NCBI GenBank assembly: GCA_021030905.1
Contig: JAGFMI010000010.1
Location: 930,001 to 994,000 of the forward strand
From: Pyrenula massariospora
Taxonomy: Eukaryota > Ascomycota > Eurotiomycetes > Pyrenulales > Pyrenulaceae
DNA: 64,000 nucleotides
Reading direction: 5' to 3'
In this document: piece by piece, positions 24,465 through 34,194 of the stretch
Layout: the number at the start of each line of letters is the position of its first letter
How positions within the stretch are numbered: the first letter of the stretch is position 1
Notes under the pieces: model-generated
What the model saw: only the letters and a program-made list of their open reading frames with translations
Told to the model about the DNA's origin: nothing
Databases searched by the model: none
Made by a program: the position numbers and the translations under genes

Positions 24465-27400
24465 TTAAGGCCCATAATGTACATATGCCGCCCAGAGAAA
24501 AGGGTCCACACCGCTTGCCCTAGCATCCATAACAACGTTCCTTAGTGCTTCTGCCGACTTCGAAATGTCGATGACAACTTTGTCACTCTTCTTACCTAAG
24601 TTGCGGTAAAACGACTCTGCCACTTGCGCACTGAATGCATCATCGATCTTCCACAGCGTCCCTACGACATGTGGGACCCCCGCCATCTGAAACCCCCCTG
24701 ACAAATGTATCCCTTCCTCTCGCAGCGCTCTTTCTTTGCCCGCGGCGCTTTCGCACGCTGAAAGGTACACCAATTTGCAATTGAGGTCCTTCTGCCGGAG
24801 CAAGGCTCTCACGTTCATAGGACGTTTGATCCAATCTTGTAGTAGCACTTTGCTCAAAGAAGGGTCATTTGAGTCAGCGACGCCATGACACGCAAAGTGG
24901 ACGATATCGCTTTTCTTGGCATGTTTGAAGACCTGATCGCGTCCTGGGTTTTCTAGCACCGTGGCACTAATTTCCGAGGAGTTTAAAACTTGCTTGACTT
25001 GCGAAACTTCTTCTGCGGCATGGGGAAGATCGCCATAATTGGGAGTTTTTGGCATCTTCACTAGCAGAGCTCTTGTCGAAGTAGAATTGCCTGCTGGTAA
25101 GATGGCGCGACATGAGGGCTCGAAGATCTCTCGCACATAGTTGAGAGATCCCAGTGAGTTGAAATATGAGGAAATTGTCAAGTCTAGAACAGAGCAGGGT
25201 TCCTTGCTCTGCAGTGCTCTCTTGTGATCACCTGCGGCGTGGATCGGCAATAAAGACACCCATCCAGTCGCCATCCACCAAACCCGAGGTCGTTCTTCGC
25301 CACTTTGAGGTTTGTCCAGAAAACCCAACTCCTTCATGATTGGCTCTGCTACTGCATTCCAAAGCCATAATAGGACCTCCTCAAGCATCCGGGAAGCTTC
25401 TTCAGGATTGTCCTCAAATGATGAAAGCGCCACAAGAAATGATGAGCCATTCCTTAAGCAGGCTTTAAATGTCATTTCTGGGAGAGGTATCGATACCACT
25501 CTGTTGCGTTTAATGATGAAGCAGTCACTTCGAAACTCACTGCTGTTGACTATAACTACAGGACCAGCTTCTGCGTAATGCACTAGATCGGAGGTCTCTA
25601 GTGGAACGCGAAGAAAGCTCTCAAATCCCGGCTGACGTCTTATCTCCTTTAGCAGCACTTCGTAATCAAGAGAAGCTTGATGTTGGTCTTGTCTCTGACG
25701 CATGAGAGCTGGCTCGGGATCAGTGTTAGCGAGTATGGACTTTGACGGAGTCTGTGTAAGTCTCGTCTGTAGATCTCTCAATCGACTTGCCAATCCGGGA
25801 TGATGATCTTCCAAAAGACCAATACCAGATCTCTCGTTCAAGAGACTATCCCAAATAATACTCCGACTGCTTTCGAGGAGTTTTAGAGATTCCTCAGGGG
25901 TATTCCCAGCAGCGATTGAAAAGGCTGCAGCATGACTAGGGAGCCATGAGAAATCTTTGACAACCCGAAGTTGATCTGCCCGTGTCATGTCCGCCAATAT
26001 TGTCCCGGGGAAGTCATCAATTGCTGACTTAAGGAGATCGCATGCTGTTGCAGCGTCTCGTTGGACTGTAAAAGACAAACGAGCTGCTTTCATTTTGGTG
26101 CTGATCATTCTCCTTGGCTCTACCCCTCCCTTCTCTACAGCTCTCAGCGCAGCTGTCAAGGCCAACTTTCCAGTCATGGGAGTATTTTTTATCTCGTGGG
26201 CCGACGAAAACAACTCTGCGATGTTGGTGACCACTGCTCCCACGTCCTGATCCGATTCTTTCAAAGATCGAAGGAGAATTGAGTACTGATGTAGTGCTGC
26301 TGCAACGTCGATATCGCTTTTCGTCACATCTGCCTTGTGCTTCAAGGTTTTCGCCAGGTTATTTGCTGCGGAAGTCCTGGCCGAGGGATCGAGATTGTCG
26401 ACTGCAAGGGCATTCCTGAAGTGTAATGCCGCAAGCTTCAGGCGAGCCACGTCTTCGGTATGAAAGAAGAAGAATAACTCGACCATTCCCATTCTATCTT
26501 CTATGTGTCCTTTGGTCTTCGGAGATAGCTGCAATGAGACTTCTTGCACTTCTCTCAACCTCCTTTTGGCATCCTCTAAGTCCTCAATTTTCCTCATCAC
26601 GTCCCAACGTTGCAACAGAGCCCAAACCAATGCTCCTGTCCGGGTTGCTCTCCTTATATTAAAATCTGGAGTTGAGTCTAGGCTCTGCTTGTAATATGAT
26701 ATTGCCGCATCCAGATCTGACGTTCGGCCCCAGAACTGAAATTGCCGTATCCGGACATTTCCAATGCCATTCAATAACATTGCTTCATCATCCATTGCGG
26801 ATCTTGGACGAAACGTTTGCAGCCTCTCGAGCGCCCCGAAATAGGACTCAGCAGCTGACTGAAGATCAACATTCGACTTTGACATCTCAAATTTTTTCAA
26901 GAATGCATTACCAAGATCGTTGATGGTAACATAGGTTTTCGTGTCGTTTGCAGGAGCCAGGCTGATTGATTCTTCATACTTCTCGATCGACAAATCTAAC
27001 ATCTTGGGATCTAGGTCAGTGTTATATCTTCCGAAACAGATCTTTCCAGCAACTCTAAGGCAGGTTGCCTTTTCACGAGGTTGAAGATCTTGAAAATCGA
27101 GTGCTGAGTTGATGGCGAGTTCAGCATTTTCGAGATCCTCAATATCTCCCGAATGCTCGTACCGCGTCAAGAAACAGTGGCTTAATTCCTTCAGATATTG
27201 CCATCCCTCATTCTTCTTGAGGGCTGGAGCATCAAGACATTTCCAGAGCAAAGATATTGCTTCATCAATATCTTTGGTATTTCCGAGAAGGACAAAACGG
27301 CTTGCATAAGCGGCTGATTGTCTCCCAAGCCTGAATGGAAAGTCAGGATCGGTTGGCGATGAAGCATCGACAGCTTTCCCTATCAATTCAATTGAATCTT

Positions 27401-28532
27401 CCAGATCCTTTCTTAAACCTGTGCAACTTGCCCGGTATCGCAGTTCTTCAGCCAGGGATGCCATTGCTGTTGGATTTCCAGGCTGTGAACCCAACGCAAT
27501 TCTGTAATACTTCTCTGCCATTTTGCTATCGTCCAGTCGCCCGTACTGCCCCGACATATCGGAAAACACCCTTCCGATACCGTAGGAGATAGACAGGTAG
27601 TTTGAAGAACGAGATTGAAGGCGAGACATACTTTCATCAAAGCTTTCCTCCGCCCTCTTCCAGTCATCGATATTTTTACTCGCTAAATAGCGATTCGTAT
27701 GTGCATGACCAAGCTGGTAATAAATGTATGCCACTGATCCTTTAAACTGCACTGTAATACTTTCAAGTGCGCTCCTGAACATTTTGATACTTTCATCAAA
27801 AGCCTCGGCTTCATTCGGCGTTTCAAATCTCCCCCTCTCCATCAACAGCTGTCCCAGTCCACTCCAGAACGCTGGCGTGGCGTCATGACCACATGCTACC
27901 GCTTTACCGAACATAGTGCTTGCCTCTTCATAATCTTCAACTCGGTGGGATTTCTTATACCTGTTCATCAATGCCTGGGCCAGATCATCAAAATGCAACG
28001 CCCGATTTGCCTCTTCTTCCGTCTCAATTTCCAACGTTCTCCGAAAATAATAAATTGTATCATCAAGCTGCTCATCTTTCTGCTCCCTATTCCACAGCTG
28101 CCTTAAGGTCCGTCCAAAAGCACTGACAACGATTCCTCTTTCTGGCATCTCCTTGTCCAGTAGGTAGACGGCAAGACAACCGTACGCAATAGCGCGTTTG
28201 AGAGCGTATGCATCGCCGAGGTTGGTATTTCGTAGAAGCGCTTCTTCACCACATCGGCTTAGATACTCCACACGGCTAGGGTCTGGACCACCTTTGAGGA
28301 CCTTGTAGATCAAGGTTACAGTGTCGAGATTCAGATCATCGGCGAACGTTGGAGAGAGACAGAAATCTCCGGGTCGGATTACAGTGAGTTGGGGCGGTTC
28401 GGAAGCGATGAATTCGCGGATTCGGGCCGATGCGAGCGCAAGGAGCGACGGAAGGGCGGCCTGCTGCTCTGGTTTGAGATCCGAGGAAGTGGTCAGGGTA
28501 AAGTCTGTGAGCTGGGTAGACAGTTGCTCCAT
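24465..28532 (-). CDS. TPR-CHAT protein (caspase-related protease domain)
   Basis: Single exon, 1355 residues. Residues about 80-900 form a long array of degenerate TPR-like helical hairpins, seen in units such as LHFDDLAQALMNRYKKSHRV and IGNVRIRQFQFWG. The C-terminal 300 residues are a CHAT domain of the caspase/separase clan. The catalytic His lies in VHFACHG (H1216) and the Cys in LVYLSACESA (C1260). The family's closing motifs are also present: GVPHVVGTLWKIDD, then FLWAAYVHYG at the very end. Both catalytic residues are intact, so activity is plausible. In fungi such proteins are often linked to incompatibility or cell-death genes, and the convergent neighbour has gasdermin-like features. 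A reasonable but untested inference is that the TPR array senses a trigger and the CHAT domain cleaves the neighbour. Confidence 0.9.
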   Translation of the reverse strand: MEQLSTQLTDFTLTTSSDLKPEQQAALPSLLALASARIREFIASEPPQLTVIRPGDFCLSPTFADDLNLDTVTLIYKVLKGGPDPSRVEYLSRCGEEALLRNTNLGDAYALKRAIAYGCLAVYLLDKEMPERGIVVSAFGRTLRQLWNREQKDEQLDDTIYYFRRTLEIETEEEANRALHFDDLAQALMNRYKKSHRVEDYEEASTMFGKAVACGHDATPAFWSGLGQLLMERGRFETPNEAEAFDESIKMFRSALESITVQFKGSVAYIYYQLGHAHTNRYLASKNIDDWKRAEESFDESMSRLQSRSSNYLSISYGIGRVFSDMSGQYGRLDDSKMAEKYYRIALGSQPGNPTAMASLAEELRYRASCTGLRKDLEDSIELIGKAVDASSPTDPDFPFRLGRQSAAYASRFVLLGNTKDIDEAISLLWKCLDAPALKKNEGWQYLKELSHCFLTRYEHSGDIEDLENAELAINSALDFQDLQPREKATCLRVAGKICFGRYNTDLDPKMLDLSIEKYEESISLAPANDTKTYVTINDLGNAFLKKFEMSKSNVDLQSAAESYFGALERLQTFRPRSAMDDEAMLLNGIGNVRIRQFQFWGRTSDLDAAISYYKQSLDSTPDFNIRRATRTGALVWALLQRWDVMRKIEDLEDAKRRLREVQEVSLQLSPKTKGHIEDRMGMVELFFFFHTEDVARLKLAALHFRNALAVDNLDPSARTSAANNLAKTLKHKADVTKSDIDVAAALHQYSILLRSLKESDQDVGAVVTNIAELFSSAHEIKNTPMTGKLALTAALRAVEKGGVEPRRMISTKMKAARLSFTVQRDAATACDLLKSAIDDFPGTILADMTRADQLRVVKDFSWLPSHAAAFSIAAGNTPEESLKLLESSRSIIWDSLLNERSGIGLLEDHHPGLASRLRDLQTRLTQTPSKSILANTDPEPALMRQRQDQHQASLDYEVLLKEIRRQPGFESFLRVPLETSDLVHYAEAGPVVIVNSSEFRSDCFIIKRNRVVSIPLPEMTFKACLRNGSSFLVALSSFEDNPEEASRMLEEVLLWLWNAVAEPIMKELGFLDKPQSGEERPRVWWMATGWVSLLPIHAAGDHKRALQSKEPCSVLDLTISSYFNSLGSLNYVREIFEPSCRAILPAGNSTSTRALLVKMPKTPNYGDLPHAAEEVSQVKQVLNSSEISATVLENPGRDQVFKHAKKSDIVHFACHGVADSNDPSLSKVLLQDWIKRPMNVRALLRQKDLNCKLVYLSACESAAGKERALREEGIHLSGGFQMAGVPHVVGTLWKIDDAFSAQVAESFYRNLGKKSDKVVIDISKSAEALRNVVMDARASGVDPFLWAAYVHYGP

Positions 28533-29566
28533 TTTTTCGGGTTTCCAGATCTTTTAAGCTTGATATCCCGGATAATGATGTTCGAGCTTTGGAATATCTG
28601 AAAGACGAGAGCTCAAAAAATTCATGATTGAAAGTGGCAGAATCTGAGGGCTTTCACAAAGTCATATGAGACTGTGGCCTGGACTATGACTATGTATGGA
28701 TAGTCGTCTATTGGCGTTCAGTATTTAGCTGTCGACTCGGGAGTGGAGCTTCTTTCCACGCGGCAGGATCATTATGAGCGTAGCTAGGTGGTTAACATTC
28801 TTTACAGGTAGACGTTCCTCAATCGTCTGGATTGGTATTACGGAAGTGACGGTGGGAAGAATCGCGAAAATTGCGCAGATAGCGGTTCCTGGTATGATCT
28901 GTTAGGAAGCCTAAAGAAGGATACTGAAATCAATTCCCTGCGTTGAAATTGAAGAGACTTGGAACTTACAAGAGAGGATGGAGAAAAATCGATACAAGGG
29001 GAAACTCGCCGATAACTCACCCCATCTCACCCCTGCTCGCCTTCTGCTCACCTTGACCACGAGACTGTGGACGTTCAGGCAGCGGGTAATGGTGAGCGGG
29101 CAAGTGAGCCTGACGCAGGATTTTTGGTGTTCTCTCATGCCAAGAACCAGAAAATCTTCATCCCGCCGCGGGAGGTGCGGCCCAACTCCACTGCTGACCC
29201 CTCGGCTGCCTTACGAACCGCGCCATCCGTATCATCGCAGCCAATGTGGGAAGCAGCAAACCAAACATTTAAATTCTTATGACCGAGTCCTGCTGAACAG
29301 AATCGTCCTCATACAGTTCTACTTCAAATACTCGGCTGGTACAATCGCTTACAAAATCAGCTTCCGCCTGGCGCACACCAGTAATTTTTAGCGCATGATC
29401 TTTCTTCGGCTCTTGGCTTTTATTTACACTGCATTCAAATGGCCACTGTTATTTCAGGTCTTCTTCCCTTTTAAACCGAGAGTCGTATTCTTACTGGTAG
29501 TCCGATGTTATTTTTCTTCACACAATCCCGACTAGTGTAGCTAAAAATACCTTCTGTGGACGCAAT
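28533..29566. other. Intergenic, promoter of TPR-CHAT gene
   Basis: About 1 kb between divergent genes. Open frames on both strands are short and motif-free. It probably carries the TPR-CHAT promoter. Confidence 0.45.
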
Positions 29567-29647
29567 TGTGGCCGAGTGTCAGAAGTACGCCAGGCGGACG
29601 CCATTAATAATAATTAGAGGCGCCACGACTTCTGACACCCAGCCTCG
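29567..29647. mobile_element. MITE-like inverted-repeat element, copy B (81 bp)
   Basis: The right end in reverse complement reads CGAGGCTGGGTGTCAGAAGT and matches the family terminus. The left end is degenerate but keeps GTGTCAGAAGT at 29576-29586. An AAT triplet borders both sides (29564-29566 and 29648-29650) and could be a target duplication. It sits 180 bp before the start codon of the membrane-protein gene at 29828. Confidence 0.65.
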
Positions 29648-29827
29648 AATGGCAATCAGGCTGATTCTGGCCTCGAGGTCTTCATGCGAAAATCCCAGAT
29701 GCAACCTATCATTGGCTCGCTGTACGAGGAAAGCGCTTTCGCAAATTTCATGGTCATCTCTCGAGCCTTGCCTTATATTAATGCTGTCTGATGCGTGTAA
29801 CTGGGCTTAACTCGACTTTCTCTCACG

Positions 29828-30776
29828 ATGCTAGATACCCCTCTCGCTGTGGCTTGCGCTGTCATTGCTGTTCTGAGTTTCGCTTTACAAGTTGTATTCG
29901 CATTGGTCGGTAAACAGCTGCCTGTTCCTTCTCAGCAGATTCGCGTCTTCAGCGAACACAACAGGATCTTCCAGTCCCTCAACCTCCTCCAGCTCGGCCT
30001 CACGATTATTGTTCTTGGCCTTGTTGCATCACTGGTCACTGACCACAAAAAGAGCTCTGCTCTCCCAGTGGCTATTGGCTTCTCCCTCTTTCCAGCGATT
30101 CTTTCCGTCTTGAGTTTGGTGTCCTTCATTCTTGCCTACGGGGGCGCTGTCTTTAGGGGGCCATGGCACATTTGGGCTCTCAATGTACTCAATGTCGTGT
30201 TCACTCTAAGTGCGGCCATTTCTTTGTCCGCAAGGCTCGGCGCTCCGCTTTGCCTCGACAAGGTAAGTCTACTGCAGTTCAACGGTTGCATAACATGATC
30301 TTGAGCGATTGCTGATGTGCTTTCGTTAGGCTAGCCTAGCCGGAAACCCTATCCTTGACGCATATGCGCCTCAAATCCGAGAAAGTGCCTGCCAGAGAGT
30401 ACAGGCGGCTGCAGTCTTCTACTTCTTCCTTCTTGGAGTCCATATCGCCACCTTGGTCATGGCATTGGAAATGGACTCTCAAGATGAGATTGCCACAAGA
30501 CCATCACGAAGGTCCACATCACCAAATGCATCGCAGGTAACGAGGAGTATAGGATCCAATAGGTCAGGTGCGCTCACACGGCAGACTTACGCAGATGGTG
30601 GAATTACCCAATATTATCAAGATGGCGCGGTCATGAACTTCATATCGGGCGACCGCGACGGACCGCCTATTACTCAACACTTTCACAACTCACGAGTGGT
30701 CAACGTTACGGCGGATAGCTCAACCATAGGTTCATTGTCTAGAGGAAACGGGATGCCATCAAACTTGTTGACTTAA
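29828..30776 (+). CDS. Polytopic membrane protein with C-terminal duplicated motif
   Basis: Exons 29828-30262 and 30330-30776 join in phase 0 (GTAAGT to CGTTAG), giving 293 residues. Five hydrophobic segments are visible: about 5-27, 54-70, 77-101, 110-131 and 168-190. This layout is common in uncharacterised fungal membrane proteins. After the last segment a polar tail of about 100 residues follows, with a basic Ser/Arg-rich stretch. The tail then has two similar blocks, ITQYYQDGAVMNFISGD (237-253) and ITQHFHNSRVVNVTADS (259-275), spaced exactly 22 residues apart. Such tandem pairs recall the two-repeat design of HET-s-type amyloid signalling motifs, but the residues do not match a motif I can name. 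The gene lies beside the TPR-CHAT gene. Function unknown. Confidence 0.75.
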
Positions 30777-31679
30777 GAATCATCTCATCGCGTTGGGACA
30801 GCAGCCACCCAGTGATCAGGATTATATAGGAGTTGAAGCAGCAGACTTGGCCTCAACTAAGATGACTAGCATTTACAACGCCATATAGATCAGCAGCATT
30901 TGAAATCGAAATTGTTATTATCAATGCGACATGAACGCGCAGACCCAAGACAGAAAAAAATTATTTTCATAAGGGTAACGCGGAAAATAGAATTAGATAA
31001 TAAACAATGCTGTGTTTCCTTCAATGAGTACTTTAGAGCGGCCAAATATACATAAATCATTGGGAAATATGTCCTAATATGTACTTCCTATTAATATAGA
31101 ATACTAGGCTGTGACCTTGATTTATCTTAGTCTTACTAGCTACGAGGCCAGTATTTCGACAGCTATCTATTCCACTCTCTTCAACTCATCCACGCTCTAA
31201 GATGATGTGGTTTGAAAGTACCAGCTTGCAGTCGAATGATCTAGTTAATTTGCAACAGACACGCTCCACAAACCTCTTCAGTCTGATCAATGTCCGCCAC
31301 CTCATCTACCAGTCTGCTTGATGCAGATGTTCATGTTTATTCATTGGTATAGGATCGGTCGTGCTAACTCTATTTAGACTGTGCCATCCCAGATGCAGGA
31401 TGGTTGATACAATACGAAAATAACTGGTACTTGAATCCCAGTACTGAAAACTATGGACCGAAAGGCATTAGATACCATGATAGGCAAAAGCTGCCTGCTA
31501 TCCCTCCTCAAACACGGCATTCCAGTGGGAAATACCTAACCCACCCGCCCTAACCCTACCAAATCATCCGTCAGAATGATAATCGTAACCAGCACTCTCA
31601 AAAAACTGACGACAATACCTGCCATATCATTCTCTCTGACTCAGCACCAGCGAGAGACCTTTCCCTCCGCTTCCCTATT
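30777..31679. other. Intergenic, AT-rich, with one coding-like fragment
   Basis: AT-rich DNA from about 30880 to 31130. The only coding-like piece is at 31380-31554 and is listed separately. Confidence 0.45.
31380..31554 (+). pseudogene. Coding-like fragment after a good 3' splice site
   Basis: A branch-like GTGCTAACTC followed by TATTTAG precedes an open frame of 57 codons containing DCAIPDAGWLIQYENNWYLN and PKGIRYHDRQKLPAIPPQ, ending at TAA 31552-31554. An upstream start at 31290 (MSATSSTSLLDADVHVYSL) and a GTATAG donor at its end would fit an intron, but the phase does not match without a frame change. It could be a small gene with a mis-seen donor or a truncated remnant. The family is not recognised. 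Confidence 0.3.
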
Positions 31680-32193
31680 CTACCCACACCTACATCCCCC
31701 CCGCCCAAGCCCACCCCTTGCACAGCCAAATCTCCCCAGTCCCCAAAACAACCTAATCATCCCCCCCAAGAAGCCAAGTGCAGCAAATCGGCGTAGGCCG
31801 CTCCCCCACCTCCCCGGTCCGGTTCGCGGTTTGCAAGGGTTCGACCACTGCGATGGGCATGCTTGAGTGCTCTTCTGGATCAAGTGGCCTAAGCTCGGGC
31901 TCGTAATTGGTGAGATTGAGGGTGGATGTTGGGCCTGGGGCGGCGAGGGAGAATGGGAGGAGGAAGAGCAGGAGGGAGAGGGGGAGGAGGGTTGGATGCC
32001 TTTTGATGGGGTTGTGGGGAGGGGTATGGACAATTGGGGAGCTGGGATTGGAGGTGGAGGTTTGTGAGCTAAGATGGATTGGGATGGATGGAGAGGGTTC
32101 TTGAGGGTGGAAGGAAGCCTGGCCGGCAAGGGAGTTAAATATGGTGGTCAGTATGTTTGGAGTAATGAAGGGAAAAGTTTTACGGCATAACAC
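31680..32193 (-). CDS. Hypothetical protein with signal-like hydrophobic segment
   Basis: An open frame of 146 codons with a strongly hydrophobic stretch LPLSLLLFLLPFSLAAP, followed by about 55 mostly polar residues and an ending ICCTWLLGGDD. If translation began just before the hydrophobic stretch the product would look like a very small secreted protein, but no ATG is placed there. The reverse strand is also open, as often happens in biased DNA, which lowers the value of the open frame. Low confidence. Confidence 0.25.
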
Positions 32194-34194
32194 GTTGCGA
32201 TGACATGCTGCTAGGCTTTGATACCGGACACGGGCAGATGGATAGCCGCGTTCGTGTCATGATAAACCTTGTTTATGATTTGAAATAGCAGAGTAGGGTG
32301 CACGAGATGGAAGAGAACGGAACTTATCTTCATGTTACTAGCCTCATGAATTTTGATTTAAATTAGTGGACGGTCCGAAGAAAGAACTATCCGGCTTAAA
32401 GAGCTATCTATTACGAAGTTGAGGTTGGACGACGCTGCTACCAAGTCACAAGGGACGAGTCGGTGCGTCTGATATCAGACACAGCGACGAATTTCTTTAT
32501 CAGGTTGCTTGTACCTGGGAAGACTGCTAGCCCACGGTAACACAAAGTGAGATCTCAGCTCGTTTGAGGGGACACATGATATGGTGTGACGTTTTTACTG
32601 GTTCAGGACGTCCGTCCGTGTTAGGGAAATTGAACCATTGCAAAAGCTGTAAGTGGATATCAGTTCTCGCGATGACAAATCTTTTGCTGAACAGTGCCTC
32701 TAAGTGAAAGTAGACAAACAGCGAAGACATTGAGCTTGGAAAAAGTTGGTAGAAGCAAACATGTACGCCGACAACCCTGGTGCTTGTTAAATCAGTCTTG
32801 GCATTACGGTTGGTTCCGCCGAACGCCATCTTGCGTTTCCGACGCAGATACATGCTCAGTCTCCGACCATCTGTTCCGAACCAAGGAGGTGTAATAACCG
32901 ACCATAGTGAGCATTATGGAACAGGGCCATGCGAAGTACGGTTTACTCTGAAAATCTTCAAGGCTAGGCAGGGGCTTCTTTCTCCAAAGAGTGTGGCAGT
33001 GCAACTACGTCCCACCTCTGCCAGCTCAGCACTCTCAGATTGAGAATGGGAAAGGCCGCCGCAGACGTTGACGTAAGTGGCCTTCAGCGTTTTTGGATAA
33101 GCTGGACGGGAAACATAGAGCCCGTGCTCTTCTACTCTGCTACGTGGATGCGGTGTTGTCCAGCAAAGGTCTGAAAAGACGCTTGGAAAGCCCAGGCATA
33201 TTATCGAAGGATATGCCTAACCGCTATGGTAAGCTTGCATGCGATGATTAAACAGAACTGCTTTCAGAGTTCGATGATGATTAAATGTTCCCAACATGCC
33301 GGCCCTCTTCATTGTTGCGACTGATGGCAAAAGGACAGCTTTGGTACCTTCCCAACCAATCAATTCATTCAGCGGAGCAAGTCTTCGACATTAAAGGAGG
33401 TTTTCACTTGATTATATGGCTCGGGTCAAGCACTATTCCCTGGTAGGATTGATCGTTGTACGAGAGACCATGATCGAAAATCCACATCGAGTGTACCCTC
33501 GCCCTAGCGTGGAGGCAAGCACCTGTGGCAAGCTTACCCCCGGCCCTACCCCGGCTCAACTCCGGCCCAACTCCGGTCCACCTTGTTGCGCCCGGCGCAC
33601 CGGATTTGCTGTCACCTTCTCTAAAGACAGAAGGGCCAAATGACAAGAAGAGAGGTAGAGCTAGCTGCATGGTTAAACTTCAACTCGCTTTTTGCAATTC
33701 GCATACCTTTGATTGAGTTCAGGCTACTCTGTCTCATGAAGTGCGGAATCTTATAGATCTGCAAAATCCTTCTGGCGGGACAACGCGAACGCCATGCGGC
33801 GCGCAAAGCCTCCACATTTTGTGAGCCACACGAGCGATCTAGAAAATCGCGTTAGCCTTCCTACTAGTACGACTTCTCCCATAGGTGGCAATAAAGAAAA
33901 GGGCGAATAGCACCTGCGAGGCTGATCTGAGCCTTGTCCGTCTGCAGACCGTGAGCTTTCACTGTACTTCGAAGCTGAGATGGATGCCCCTCAAAGCGCC
34001 ATGCGCAAATTGCGAGCCTAATTTCTTCTACAACCTATGCCCGGCTCAAGAACGCATATTCATTGCTTACGGACGCTAGATCTTATTGTGTTCTCTTTCT
34101 CATCTCATAGATGTAGTGTACTCTCTAGATTCTGTTTCTATTTGTTGCTGCTGCGCCTTTTGTGAGAGCCTGAAGCAGACCGTGCTCCCTCTTG
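32194..34194. other. 2 kb without a supported gene
   Basis: No motif-bearing frame found on either strand. A short degenerate tandem repeat sits at 33538-33582. The last 200-300 bp should hold the promoter of the CorA-like gene. Confidence 0.45.
33538..33582. repeat. Degenerate 11-12 bp tandem repeat, four units
   Basis: Units CCGGCCCTAC, CCCGGCTCAACT, CCGGCCCAACT and CCGGTCCACC follow one another. GC-rich, non-coding; no function proposed. Confidence 0.6.
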
